From contig NC_135568.1 in assembly GCF_964340395.1 (NCBI RefSeq), positions 7,911,280 to 7,961,279 of the forward strand: a DNA stretch of 50,000 bases, in the 5' to 3' direction. A program made the translations under genes and the position numbers. The notes beneath the pieces are model-generated. The model searched no databases and was not told the origin of the DNA. It was given only the letters and a program-made list of their open reading frames with translations. This DNA is from Glandiceps talaboti. Lineage: Eukaryota; Hemichordata; Enteropneusta; Spengelidae. This document shows positions 36,639-48,595 of this stretch, one piece after another (position 1 is the stretch's first letter; each line of letters begins with the position of its first letter).

Positions 36639-39229
36639 GTGAGTAATGACCACACAATGTTATTGTTTTGACACTGTAGTATACATATGGTAATGTCTTC
36701 TGCTGTCTACGGTGGTTAATAATGACTTAGGATAGTGAGCTAATGTTAAGTTTGTAGAGTGAGCTAGTGATGAGTTTGTACAGTGAGCTAATGTTAAGTT
36801 TGTAGAGTGAGCTAGTGATGAGTTTGTACAGTGAGCTAGTGATGAGTTTGTACAGTGAGCTAATGTTAAGTTTGTAGAGTGAGCTAGTGATGAGTTTGTA
36901 CAGTGAGCTCGTGATGAGTTTGTACAGTGAGCTAATGTTAAGTTTGTAGAGTGAGCTAGTGATGAGTTTGTACAGTGAGCTAGTGATGAGTTTGTACAGT
37001 GAGCTAATGTTAAGTTTGTAGAGTGAGCTAGTGATGAGTTTGTACAGTGAGCTAGTGATGAGTTTGTAGAGTGAGCTAATGTTAAGTTTGTACAGTGAGC
37101 TAGTGATGAGTTTGTACAGTGAGCTAGTGATGAGTTTGTACAGTGAGCTAATGTTAAGTTTGTAGAGTGAGCTAGTGATGAGTTTGTACAGTGAGCTAGT
37201 GATGAGTTTGTACAGTGAGCTAATGTTAAGTTTGTAGAGTGAGCTAGTGATGAGTTTGTACAGTGAGCTAGTGATGAGTTTGTAGAGTGAGCTAATGTTA
37301 AGTTTGTACAGTGAGCTAGTGATGAGTTTGTACAGTGAGCTAGTGATGAGTTTGTAGAGTGAGCTAATGTTAAGTTTGTACAGTGAGCTAGTGATGAATT
37401 TGTACAGTGAGCTAGTGATGAGTTTGTATAGTGAGCTAATGATGAGTTTGTACAGTGAGCAAGTGCTAACTTTATACAAAGAGCCAGTGATAACTTGGCA
37501 GAGTGACTACGGATAACTTAAAGTTTGTACAGTGAGTTAGTGATAACTTGGCTGGTACAGTGAGCTAGTGATAGTGATAACTTGGCTGGTACAGTGAGTT
37601 AGTGATAACTTGGGAGTGAGTTAGTGATAACTTGATACAATGAGTTAGTGATAATTTGGTACAGTGAGTAAGTGATAACTTGGTATAGTGAGTTAGTGAT
37701 AACCTTGGAGAGTGACTATTGATAACTTGGTACAATGATTAGGTGATAATTAACTTGGAAGAGTGAGTTAGTGATAACTTGTGAGTTAGTGACAACTTGG
37801 TACAGTGAGTAAGTGATAAATAACTTGGTGCAGTGAGTTAGTGATAACTTGGGAGAGTGAGCAAGTGATAACTTTGTACAGTGATGAGTTAGTGATAACT
37901 TGGCCGGTACAGTGAGTAAGTGATAACCTGGTACAGTGAGAGTTAGTGATAACTTGGCTGGTACAGTGAGTTAGTGATAACTTAGGAGAGTGAGTTAGTG
38001 ATAACTTGGTACATTGTCAAAGGAATACCAAAGTTTGAAACTACATTCTATTCTAATAAAATACTGATATGAGTAAATTGTAATTATATTTTTATTTCCT
38101 GAACAGACAAGATGTCGACCTACAGAGAGGTTTGACACAGTCACCAACAAACCGAATAGAGACACAACCGAACAGAATGGCGCCCAGGGCCCACCAAACC
38201 AAGGCGGTGTCTCACACCAAGCACTCCAACACGACCACTTTGTTGCATTATCATGAACTCGTGAGGAAATTCCCATGGATTGAACGTAGACATTTCCTTC
38301 CCAACTTTTATACCGGGGAAAGAGGCCGGAATGAAACTGACAGTTCGTATGCAGATGCCAATATTGTGTTTGTCCACAATCAGAAATCCGGGGGTACAAG
38401 CTTAAAGTTTTGTATGACAAACTTTGCATCTGCTCCACAACAACCGTTTGTCGTCTGTGATATGAACTCGGGTTACTTCTATGATTCCATACAAAAAAGT
38501 CTGAAACCAGCCTTTCAGAAACTATATGCCGGTGGTCACACATTCGGCATTTGTGATTTGTTGACGACACCTTGTGCCTACATAACTATTCTGAGACACC
38601 CCCTAGAAAGGGTGATATCGTCCTATGAATACTGCAAAGAACGAAACGACCTCCACTGCCTTCCGCTTTCTGCTACCCAACTCTCGCTCAAAGAATGGGC
38701 GTTATTTCAGGGAAGTTTCTTTTTTCGGCAACTCATGTACAATCCTAAGTTTTGTACCAAGCAATATGACGACTTTGTTGATGCTCTCCGACGGGAAAAG
38801 GGTATACCTCAAAACCCCTCGGAAATTCCTTGTTGGTATAGAAACGAATTAATTTTGAATATCATAATGACAGACAATGACAGATTTACATTTTTACAGT
38901 ATATTCTTGAACACCTCGAAGACTTGTTCGCCTTCGTTGGCATTGCCACTGAATATGAAACGACGTTGCAACTGCTTGAGGGCGCTTTCCGACTACCGTT
39001 CTCCAAATGCAGTACGAAGAAATTGAATTACCATTCATACGAGGCAGAAAAAGGCGGCAAGAAAAGGGAAGATATTGTGAACGACCTGAAAGAGGAGCTT
39101 CAGAATGACGAATCAGTGTCACGTGCTTTGTATTTTGACATAATGATTTATGAGAGGGCGGTGGTAATATTTAATGAACAGAAGAAACGGTTTCTTCAAG
39201 GTCGAGAAGGACGAATGCGTAATATATGA
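36511..39229 (+). CDS. type II membrane P-loop sulfotransferase-like protein (paralogue 2)
   Basis: Exons 36511-36638 and 38107-39229, joined in phase 2, give 416 aa. A basic tail (MVRRYLRTRCSK) precedes the signal anchor PFIFIIFVTSLSLLLLYML, then a stem of only about 50 residues. Catalytic motifs: VFVHNQKSGGTSLKFC with Lys136, YAGGHTFGICD with His187, and ILRHPLERVISSYEYC with Arg206 and Ser214. The Asp of the first paralogue's LRDP is His here. It is roughly 55-60% identical to paralogue 1 over the catalytic domain by eye, with the same intron position relative to the anchor, so the two are tandem duplicates. A predicted Golgi PAPS-dependent sulfotransferase; acceptor unknown. The 1468-bp intron is almost entirely minisatellite. 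Confidence 0.9.
36730..38015. repeat. 24-bp minisatellite with 72-bp higher-order unit, then degenerate tail
   Basis: Units of GTGAGCTAGTGATGAGTTTG plus TACA or TAGA at 24-bp spacing (36735-37470), arranged mostly as trimers of one AATGTTAAG and two AGTGATGAG variants. From 37470 to 38015 units become irregular, such as GTGAGTTAGTGATAACTTGG. The reverse strand is open for 250 codons (SSLYKLIT) but this is intronic antisense. Confidence 0.95.
38107..39229 (+). CDS. sulfotransferase-like paralogue 2, exon 2 (catalytic domain)
   Basis: Acceptor GAACAG, open to TGA at 39227. It encodes the stem and the whole sulfotransferase domain. A possible N-glycosylation sequon (Asn118-Glu-Thr) lies just before the PAPS loop. 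Confidence 0.92.
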
Positions 39230-39477
39230 CGAACTCAGGCCAATTTTACGGATTTAATAGGACATTTTGGGGCTAATCTTGTGATATGTTACCCGGGGTG
39301 AAGCCGAGGACAAAACAATTACCCAAAAAGTGTCCTTTTAAATGGGTGAGGATCCATCCTATAATGAAGTTATACTTCGAATTCGGTTTTAGTTTTTTCC
39401 CAGAATGCAACTTATCTTGTCTGCTCTGTTACGTAATCCAATAGACCTAATCAATATCATTTCACTTTTTTTTTTAA

Positions 39478-39805
39478 ATTATGTATGCAAGAAACACGAA
39501 TATTTCATACGCTGAATATGTATATGATAAATATTAATCTTCTGAATTTATGAATTCATTGCGTATCATATTATGTGCATATTATATATGCAATTTATTT
39601 ATTTTTTGAGACTTATTGCCAATGGCAACATTTATATTAGTGAAACCAAATATAAGAACATTTTCATATCTCATTATGTATTCATATATCATTGGATATG
39701 CAATTTGCATATTATATATGCGAGTCATTATAATAAAATATATTTCATTTGCATATCAATGTAATAATCGATATGCAAATTGCATCACATACATGGTTTT
39801 ATAAT
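39478..39805 (+). repeat. conserved 3' block, copy 2 (contains AATAAA at 39732)
   Basis: Second copy, about 250 bp after the stop of paralogue 2, same orientation relative to the gene. The AATAAA and the ATTTGCATATC/GATATGCAAAT hairpin are conserved. Confidence 0.8.
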
Positions 39806-41667
39806 ATTATTAATACAGTATTTCGATTTATCCAAGACATGTGGTCGCCTTTAAGTTAGCAGAATTCTCCAACTGTCTAGCTACTGGACTATCACTACCC
39901 CAAAAACATCACCATTGTTTACTTGAATGTGTTTATTTGTTGATTAAAAGTTAAAAATTGTTTCATAGGTAGTGTTTTTCTTTCAAAAAGTAAAACACAG
40001 TAAAGTTTCTTTATCAAAATAAATACCACTTTAATAATACTTTATCATATTGTCACCTTTGACCCCCAGTGTCTACAACATCTGGGATGTATACTTTCCA
40101 GCTGAGTAGGCATCGTTGCTATGACGACAATAACTCCAAGTAATTAACGACACACCTGGTCAAAATAGATATATGAATTATCAAGAATGCTAAAAAATGA
40201 AATATAAATTTGATAATTCATAAAAATGTAAAACGATCTTCAAACGTAATTTGTATTTTGTGCAAATCTATTTTTTTTAATTGTAAATATCTCGGTCGCG
40301 AGCCATTTTTCGTTATAAGTTCGAATAACAGGTGTTTGTTTACAAGTGTTTGAAATAAACGTCACTTTCACATTAATTTTGCCAGGTATTCGATTCTGGT
40401 CAAAACTTTCGATTTTTGTGAAAACAGTCAAAAAATGGCATTTTGGGTTAAATTCTAAAAATATATGCTAATATTCAAATTTGGTATTATCACACTATGT
40501 ATATATATATAAATATTTGTAACGACCTTGTTTTCTCTCAGACTACCTACAGTAAACTACCAATTAATTCTAAAAGTTTTTTCAGGCGAACTATACCGTA
40601 CGTTTTCCAACAATTGACCACACTGAAGCAATATCCCATAAATACACAATACAAGGGGACTTACCCTACATCGACTTCGTAGAAAATATGATCACGTGAC
40701 ATCTTTGGTTTATTATGCTGCGAGCTGGAACTTCAACCTTTGCACATAAACGCAGTTAATGGGTGACGAGAGAAGACGTCTTTGGCAGAACGGATTTTGT
40801 GACATGCCAAAATGCGAGATTTACTGATCTGTATGGTTGTTGACAATGCTCATATTACCATGACGTAATAACAGAGGCTATACTAGTATGTACAGACCGT
40901 GTAACTACGTCACCACAGGTGAGTCGGGACTATGGCGGTAACAAACAGTCTAGAACGTTGTTGTTGTATTGTATCAGAATGGGCATGTAGTTATTCGTGA
41001 CGTCACCTAAAACATGGCAACATTAACCAAGATAACAGTATATGGCACCCTTATTACAGCCTACAGTTGTTTCCCACACGACTGTAAAAGCCATGACTAG
41101 AAAATTATATTCAGAATTGCATTTCAACGTTTCCTTGTTTGTGTCTAAAATTAGCAACACTCTGAGCTAGTTAACGTTAAAACTGGATATGATAATTTAT
41201 GTGTAGTATAAAATACAAATGCTGGTATGTTTACACGCTTTAATGATCAAATATAAAACCTACTGGAAATGGTGTCATAACCGGGGCAGTGTCTACACGT
41301 ACGTATGTGTAGACTGCAGTATATAAACCCAGTTCGTACTAGGCCCACTCTTGAAGAGAATCTTAGCTCACAAGTGACATTGGCTGTGCATGCTGTTTGT
41401 GGAACCCCCCCCCCCCCCTTCATACCAGTTTTTTTTTCTACTTCTACCTGCCTGTCCGCTTGTCTGGCCCATTTTGACCCACAACGAAGACTGGTTGTGT
41501 TACTCGTTGTGCAAGGTCGTACTATCTGAGTTGATACGTACGTGTCAGTGTTAGAAGCCCACGGTGGTGTTGTGAACCCCTTTTGACCCCAGACCCCTAG
41601 CCCCCATGCAACTAAAATTATCAGTAAACAAAGTGAAAGTATAGATTTTATCTATAACAAACGCACA

Positions 41668-41926
41668 ATGTCGAAGGCTCATAGTGTTCTGAAAGACCCT
41701 TCCCACCCACTCTATGCAGAATTCAATGACCGTCGTATTTCAAGGAGTGGTAGATACCGTGTTCCAGTAGCTAAAACCATGGATATATCCCCTAATACAT
41801 GCGTTTAGTATGTCTGTGTAATACGTAATGCTATCTTTTGTATTGCTTTTATTTTTGTTTCACCTGCAAGAACTATCATTTTAATTTCCCCTGGTGGGAT
41901 GAATACAGTAATTCTGATTCTGATTC
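41668..41926 (+). mobile_element. degraded non-LTR retrotransposon 3' end
   Basis: Frame 41668-41808 encodes LKDPSHPLYAEFNDRRI followed by SGRYRVPVAKT, matching the C-terminal end of many LINE polyproteins (typical pattern DPSHPLY..F...PSGRRYRVP). It is followed by a 3' end reading TTCCCCTGGTGGGATGAATA and a short ATTCTGATTCTGATTC tail, as in LINE 3' termini. Only the end survives; there is no reverse transcriptase domain. Confidence 0.85.
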
Positions 41927-42055
41927 CTCTGAGGTAATTCCTTTCAAAAATTGGCCATTGATTGTTGACTTGACTCTTGATTTCCTATGATCAGTATTTT
42001 ATCAAAGACTCGTTTTTGGTGTCACTAGTTTATTTATTTCACCAACTTACATTGT

Positions 42056-42078
42056 AATACATACATACATACATACAT

Positions 42079-42115
<37 letters not shown>

Positions 42116-42195
42116 TACATACATACATACATACATACATACATACATACATACATACATACATACATACATACATACATACATACATACATACA
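42056..42195. repeat. (ATAC)n microsatellite
   Basis: About 140 bp of ATAC with an internal (AC)n interruption. Confidence 0.97.
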
Positions 42196-43004
42196 GTAAC
42201 AGACACACACACACTATGTATATAATCGGCTGCATCTGTCTACAGACTTGCATCAAAATCAATGAAAACCATTCATGACAATAACATGTCAACAATGAAG
42301 AAAACCACACATTATGAGAAATGAAGTCTATTCATACACTGAGGGAAAGGAATGTGTGCTTAGACCATCCATCGAATGATCGAACACAGATAAGATAAGG
42401 CCAAGATCAATGTAGGATAAAACAAATTCGAAATTCTTTTACTTTTGGGATGGGGTTTGAACCATTTAGTTGTCATCCTAGAAAATCAATTTTACTTTCA
42501 ATGTATCTGCTTTAATTTTATACCCCTAAATAAAAATATTACTAAAAAAAGTCTTCAAATTGAGAAATGGAAGAATTTTCACCATAGTAAATGCCCCGTA
42601 ACAGTGAAGTGTCAATAAAGGAGTTATTTTTCTTCATTACACTCTGGCTTTGTATTCACCACTACATACTTCTACATACATATTTGAAATTGATTTACTC
42701 TCTCGAAACAATTGTAAATTTTGGACAATTTAATTAGAGAGGTGGGGGCGGGGGGGGGGGGTTCTGAGGCCTAATTATAAGAATTTAGTTTTTAACCCTA
42801 CATTGAACTATTGATCTCGCCCCTTTATCTGCATCGTAGTATGTGGATGATCAGAAAATGGTTCTACGAAAATCAAGGTATAGAGAACTTGCTAATGCTA
42901 GCGAGCTACGGATTTTGATGTCATTGCACTCACAGTAGGGGGTCGTCTCTAATAAAAAGTTTTCATCACCCTCGTTCAGTGTTTAAAACTATATTGATTT
43001 ATAC

Positions 43005-43095
43005 AGGGTAATGTATCCACATAACCAGTGCATCGCTATCACTTGTGTGTCCAAACACATGGAACAACAATAGTTTTGCTTGTGTCTATCTCAAT
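43005..43095. repeat. half copy of the MITE at 2770-3060
   Basis: ACAGGGTAATG followed by CTATCACTTGTGTG and ACAACAATAGTTTTGCTTG matches the right half of the element at 2770-3060 in order and orientation. Confidence 0.65.
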
Positions 43096-43861
43096 TTGCA
43101 TATACTAGTAGCTTGATTTTCAAAGCACAAAATTAATGTACTATTTGACAGACACTCGCTAGATAATTGACTTGATTCTCAAAATCAAATGAAAATATGA
43201 CTTATCGTCACACATTTTGTAGTTTACTCTATTTTTTGGTCAAATTCTTGTAAAATTTATATCAATGTATTTTCGTTTTAAATTGCTCATTTGCATACAC
43301 GTACAATTTCAGAGAATCCAGGTGTGACGACCATTATGACTCATTGGCCGCCATTTTTGCTGAGTCTCTTCCACCAGTTTGACATTTATGTAGTAAACAA
43401 ATGTTAAAGGGGGCATGACACGTTTATTAAGATCTATTATTAACCATTGGGTAATAATTGTGGTTAATCTTTTCGCATTTGTACTTTGAACGCATTTGGC
43501 ATTTGCCGTAAGAGCGCACGCCTATATTGTGGAAGACAGAAATCAACTGCTTGTTTATTGTGACGAGCATTGTGTGTTTTTTGGCGTATTGAAACTTCAC
43601 GAACGCTAAGAGGACCGACCACCTGTTGCAAACGTCTCGTCTCCACTCAGCCCCGGGCACTCACTACCACGAATATAACATATCAGACACCACGTCGAGA
43701 CAACGGCCATCTCTCAGCTCTCGAACAACAGTCTTAGTTCTAGGGGAAATGACCTCACGATTCTAACAAAAATGGTTGAACATTTACGAAAAATGCGCTG
43801 CATTCGCTTTATATGGCCATTATTCATATTCCTGACTACTGCGTGATTGCTCACTCCACAG

Positions 43862-45811
43862 GAAAACGAAGTACAAGTTGAAATTGGAATATCAGCAAGA
43901 AATGGCCTCCATTATTGATGACGTCAAAGTGAACAGTTTACAAAAAGTGTGGCCCCCGAGGAATGACACTCCTAAAGATCGGAGGAAGAGAGTCGCCGAA
44001 ACAAAGAAATTAATCAAGTGAGTGAATGACTATTGACCTTTGTGTCTCATTTTTTAGCTTATTGTGCAACAATTGATAGAAATGCTAACATGATGTCACA
44101 ACTGGAATCATGGCGGACTACAGAACATGTAGATTGCACCATTCCACAGTTTCCGACCAATTTCCATAGGATTCAATTCTTTGAGAAGATTTTCAAAATC
44201 ATGCAAATGAACTTGATGAATGACTTCCTAAAGTGACCTCTGACTTCATTAAGAGGCCATATAGATGACAAATCGATATTTATTTTGGATTTTTTATTCA
44301 TAAACCAACTTTACTATGTTTTCCTACTTGACAAAAGAATGTGAAACCGCATACACCAAGTCCATGTATCATGTAGCTCAATAAATTGCAAAAATCTAGA
44401 AGTGTCTGAAAAATTTGTTATTGTACGTACAATAACAAACATTTTACACTTTGGCAATTTACTGAGTTACACATTCGGATTTAGTATATGTTATTCCACA
44501 TTCTTTTGACAAGAAAACAAAGTAAAGTTGCGAATAAAAAGCGAAAATACAACATCAGTGGTTTGAACCCGAGATAGATATATTCCACACAGACAAAATG
44601 TCTCCTTTATCAGTGATTGATTGCACAGCATACATTTACAAATAACTCTCTCGCGCAATTATTTTTAATTTACATTATCTCTTTTAAGTGGTCACCATTA
44701 TTTATTGCTTGGTGTAATGACAATGCTGACTTCTTGGTAAAAGATCCCATCTGAGTTCCTCTCCAGAATTACCAGTAATTAATTTTATATCATGTTTATA
44801 TCATGTTTGTGATAGACAGGGTTCCAAAAACAATAACATAAACGTTGTAACACCAAATTTGTAACCGTGTCAGAATATAACAGACATCGGGCTTTGAATA
44901 ATATACGAAAAGAGTTGCGTGGGTGGGGGTTAAACCCGGGGGTTAAAGCTTCGATAAATTACAATGATTACGAATATAAAAACAGCTGTGAGTCTCGTGA
45001 CACCAACTCTACAACCTCCCACAGAAGTATATTTACATATCTAGATCTGTGTCATCAAATTTCTTTGTTTAAAGGACCACTTGGTTGACTATTGTATATT
45101 GATACTTCCCGATTTCATATCGGAACTTGTTACAGCTTGTTGTTTACTTTGAGGTCAAAGGAGGTCACAAATAAAGGTCAAAGGTTACCTAATATTAGCA
45201 GACAGTATAAATACCATACATTACTTATTTATCCGTTATCAGTCAGATACAATAGTAGTTTTTAAGATATAGTTGCCAACTTAATATCCAATGTGTAAAG
45301 TGTTTGATTAGTTACTGGCACGGGTTTTAGTTTTGAAATTTTCTGTTTGAGTTGAACTCAATTCAAAATTCCATAATAACCATACAGTGAAAATGATATA
45401 CAATGCTGTGCTTCAGCTATTCGTGGGTATGGATGGGGGAACAATGAAGTCTAACAAATAAAAAAAAACTAGCTAAATACTCGTTTTCAAAGCGAAAATA
45501 CAAACATAATGTTCCATAGAATCATACATACGTGTTTTATTCAAACTAATTATAATTTGACGTTCATTTTTGTCGAACACCTGGATAAAATTCTAAATAC
45601 TAGTAATATGAAAATACCAAAGTGTGTTCTTTCGAGTATGGTAATCACACTCAAATTTCGTCCTACTAGTTTTTCAATTTGGATATCTTTTGACAGAATA
45701 AAAATGACTGATAAATAAAGGTTGTTCATAGAAGTTTTCACAATTCACTGAAAATGTGCTGTTGTTGTATATTTCAGTTCATCAAAGAGGAAAGTGTTGC
45801 CAAAACAACAG
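43862..45811 (+). CDS. two candidate exons of an unrecognised basic protein (partial gene)
   Basis: Exon 43862-44017 (acceptor CCACAG, donor GTGAGT; phase 2 at both ends) and exon 45778-45811 (acceptor TTTCAG, donor GTATGT) join in frame. They encode about 63 residues, including TKYKLKLEYQQEMASIIDD, LQKVWPPRNDTPKDRRKR and SSKRKVLPKQQ. The segment is charged and non-hydrophobic, with a family not recognised. The first exon is unresolved. A 23-codon start at 43772 (MVEHLRKMRC then a hydrophobic IRFIWPLFIFLTTA) resembles the signal-anchor exons of the two sulfotransferase paralogues and ends in the right phase, but only 19 nt separate it from the acceptor. Downstream exons were not found and may lie beyond the window. 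Confidence 0.4.
44270..44570. mobile_element. foldback element, about 150-bp diverged arms
   Basis: Imperfect palindrome centred on TTGTTATTGTAC/GTACAATAACAA at 44426/44427. Outer parts also pair, for example GACAAAAGAATGTG with CACATTCTTTTGAC, and CAACTTTACT with AGTAAAGTTG. It lies in the intron between the two candidate exons. Confidence 0.8.
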
Positions 45812-46479
45812 GTATGTTTTACTTTCATGTTTCAGTTTTCCTTATATTGAACGTTCCTGAATACTTTGGAGGTAGGCAATGTTTTAGCTTGGCAGTGATG
45901 AATACATAAATTATTATCTGAAATGTTTTGGTAAAATGTTATTGAATACTTAGTGCAGCAATATCAATTTGGCTTTATGTTTAGATCTTGAACCTTCGGA
46001 GTGAATAGTGTTTACCCAAGATACACATGATTTATATAAAAGAATCTCTTTAGTTTTCAACAGTTATGAGTAGTTTCCATAGAGATTTTAATAATATAAA
46101 CAATATGGTCTATGTTTTGAAGGATTTGTTGATGATTTCCTTACAATGTGGAAATATGTGCAAAAACTTAATTTGTTCTGGAATGCTAGGCTAGTTTGTG
46201 TACTAATGGTACTGTACTGTTTATTGTTTGGTCAATATATACTATGTGCTATTTAGGTCAGTGTATCAATGTATTTTATTCTGCACACTATAACATTCCA
46301 TGCCGTGGTTTTACTTTATATGATTTCTTGATGACAATCCGTGGGTATATCTTTAGTAAACTGTGAGGGTATTTATGTAGCACTAAAAGACAAGATCACA
46401 ACGTTTACAAATATCTTAGATGCTATTGACTTCCCGCCCTTACACGTTTGGACAAATAGTAACAAAATTGACACAGGAT

Positions 46480-46690
46480 CAGTGGCACAGGACCCGGGGT
46501 GGAATTGACACAGGAACAGGGGATGGAATTGACACAGGACCAGGGGATGGATTAACATAGTGCCTTGGGATGGAATTGACACAGGACGGGTGGGGGGTTG
46601 GGGGGTTGGAATTGACACATTCTCGTGGAATGGAATTGACATAAGACCAGGGGATGGAATTAACATAGTTTCATTGGGGTGTATGTCACA
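46480..46690. repeat. degenerate about 33-bp tandem repeat
   Basis: About six units of the type GGAATTGACACAGGACCAGG with GGGATGGAATT variants. Confidence 0.85.
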
Positions 46691-48476
46691 GGTGTACTCG
46701 ATAAGATGGTGTTGAGTGTCAATTGGTGATAACGTATAATGTATATCAGCCAGTTTTACCCAAGTATAATCATAGACATCGACGTTGATGAGAACGTCTA
46801 TAATATAATGAACACAAACGTATATTATAAGCCCCCCCCCCTTCAATCTAGTTTAATATTAACTCGCGTAACCTACATGTAATTCGTTGCCGAAACACCA
46901 AACATGAAATTCAAACTACTAACGCCTCACAAAAGCTAGTCTAGAGTCCATCCGTTGGGTTTGAATCTGAAGATATATTTAGAGATAACTCTATACTACA
47001 TAGGCATACAGACTACATGATACAACAATGTTCGACCAACTGTATCTCTTAGCATGTCCCAAACTGTGATATACATATAACCTACTATAGCAGCAAGTTT
47101 CTCTATTGATCACAGTGTAATTCAGTCGAATATATCTTGCATATGATAATTTTTTATCATCGTATGACAGGGGTTTCAAGTGATGACTGTATCAAATTCA
47201 TATCTTTAATGACTAAAAATGATATTATTAATGTCACACTATATAAACATATATTCAGACATGAGACAGCACCGACTCTTATAACTCATTTAACGTATTC
47301 GTATGTTTCAGTTGTATAATAGATTATTGTTTGTTTTTGTTTTTTTACTATTTTATTAATTTTAACTTTATAAATATTATTGTATACTTTAGTTCTTTGT
47401 AACTTTTAGTGATTTCTCTGCGAATTATTATGTGTCCGAATAAATGAAACTAAAACACAGACTTGATATTTTTACTCGTTTATCAACATTGCTCCCCAAA
47501 CTCTGGATAACATCATCCCCAGCCTTTCTACGTCGCTGATCTACGAGAGCTTCCGCCTACAACCAGTGCAGGCGAGAGCTATCATGCACACAGATCAGCG
47601 ATGTAGACAGATCACATCCGCCCAAGTTCATAGGGCAATGTATGTCTGATATAAATCTATTTCAGAAAGCTGTGTATTTTAGACAGTTCGCTGATTTTTA
47701 CTAGGGAGTATTAATATGAGATTACGATCTGTCAAATTATATCCTTTCCTGAATAAAGTTATTTGTATGTGCATGTCGTATTAACTATACTATAAGGAAT
47801 TCGTCCCTCTTTATTCTGTATAAACATAATAAATTCTTTGGTTTCTGAGTATATTTATACTTATCACGTAGTTTGTGTATATATGACATTGTTGGTTTCT
47901 GTACGTAAACTAAAATAAGGTCATGACCCTGTACGGTATAAAATAGGCTTGTCACCAGCTCGTGCATAGTTCGATGAGCTTACATATATATCAGTGTTAG
48001 GACGACAACATATATAAATATGACCAATTTTTTTTTTTTGAAGGATTTTTATGAAGTAATCTATCAGAATTAGTGATAAAGACTTTCGGAATTATCATGT
48101 TGATGAATTGGTATGTTTACTTCATAAGCGCATGAAAATGAGAAAATTCTCACTCGCGAAATGCAGTGACGTCACACAGGTACACGTATCATGGTGCATT
48201 GCATTGTTCTTCGGCTTTTCTAAAATTAGTACCGTGTGCAAATATACATTAACATAATGAAACTTGTCACAATTTAACACCCATACCCTGACTGCGCTGA
48301 AGGGATAGCGTGTCACGTGACAGGCATCGCCCCCTGCCCCTACCTATTATACCTGTCACTCTTGTCAAATACAGAAACTGACGTCATCGCTAACACATGT
48401 ACAGTTATACAAATAATAAACTAAACGTGTCAACACCCCTACCCCTATGAGTTCAAAAGTCGTTACAGGTTTACTG

Positions 48477-48595
48477 GTTCCAACCACAGGCACCCGAATC
48501 AATCTGTATGATTTTTTAAAAATGTATAGCTCTTATTCACTATACATTGTTTTTAAAAACATACAGACTGATTCGAGTGCCTGTGGTTCCAACTA
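48477..48595. mobile_element. foldback element, about 53-bp arms
   Basis: Left arm CCAACCACAGGCACCCGAAT and right arm ATTCGAGTGCCTGTGGTTCC are near reverse complements; spacer about 10 bp. Confidence 0.85.

Larger units (their letters stand above)
39806..43771. other. mostly unannotated noncoding stretch
   Basis: Apart from the retrotransposon end, the (ATAC)n array, homopolymer C and G runs near 41405 and 42750, and the MITE half copy, nothing recognisable was found. Confidence 0.6.

Noticed and set aside
36727-37479. 250-codon minus-strand open frame (SSLYKLIT repeats)
   Set aside because: It is an artefact of the 24-bp intronic minisatellite, antisense to the sulfotransferase gene.
44867-45088. 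73-codon plus-strand frame between the two candidate exons
   Set aside because: No splice-site support and no similarity; not in phase with the flanking candidate exons.
46373-46846. 157-codon minus-strand frame
   Set aside because: Most of it comes from 33-bp tandem repeats and a poly-C end; no family similarity seen.
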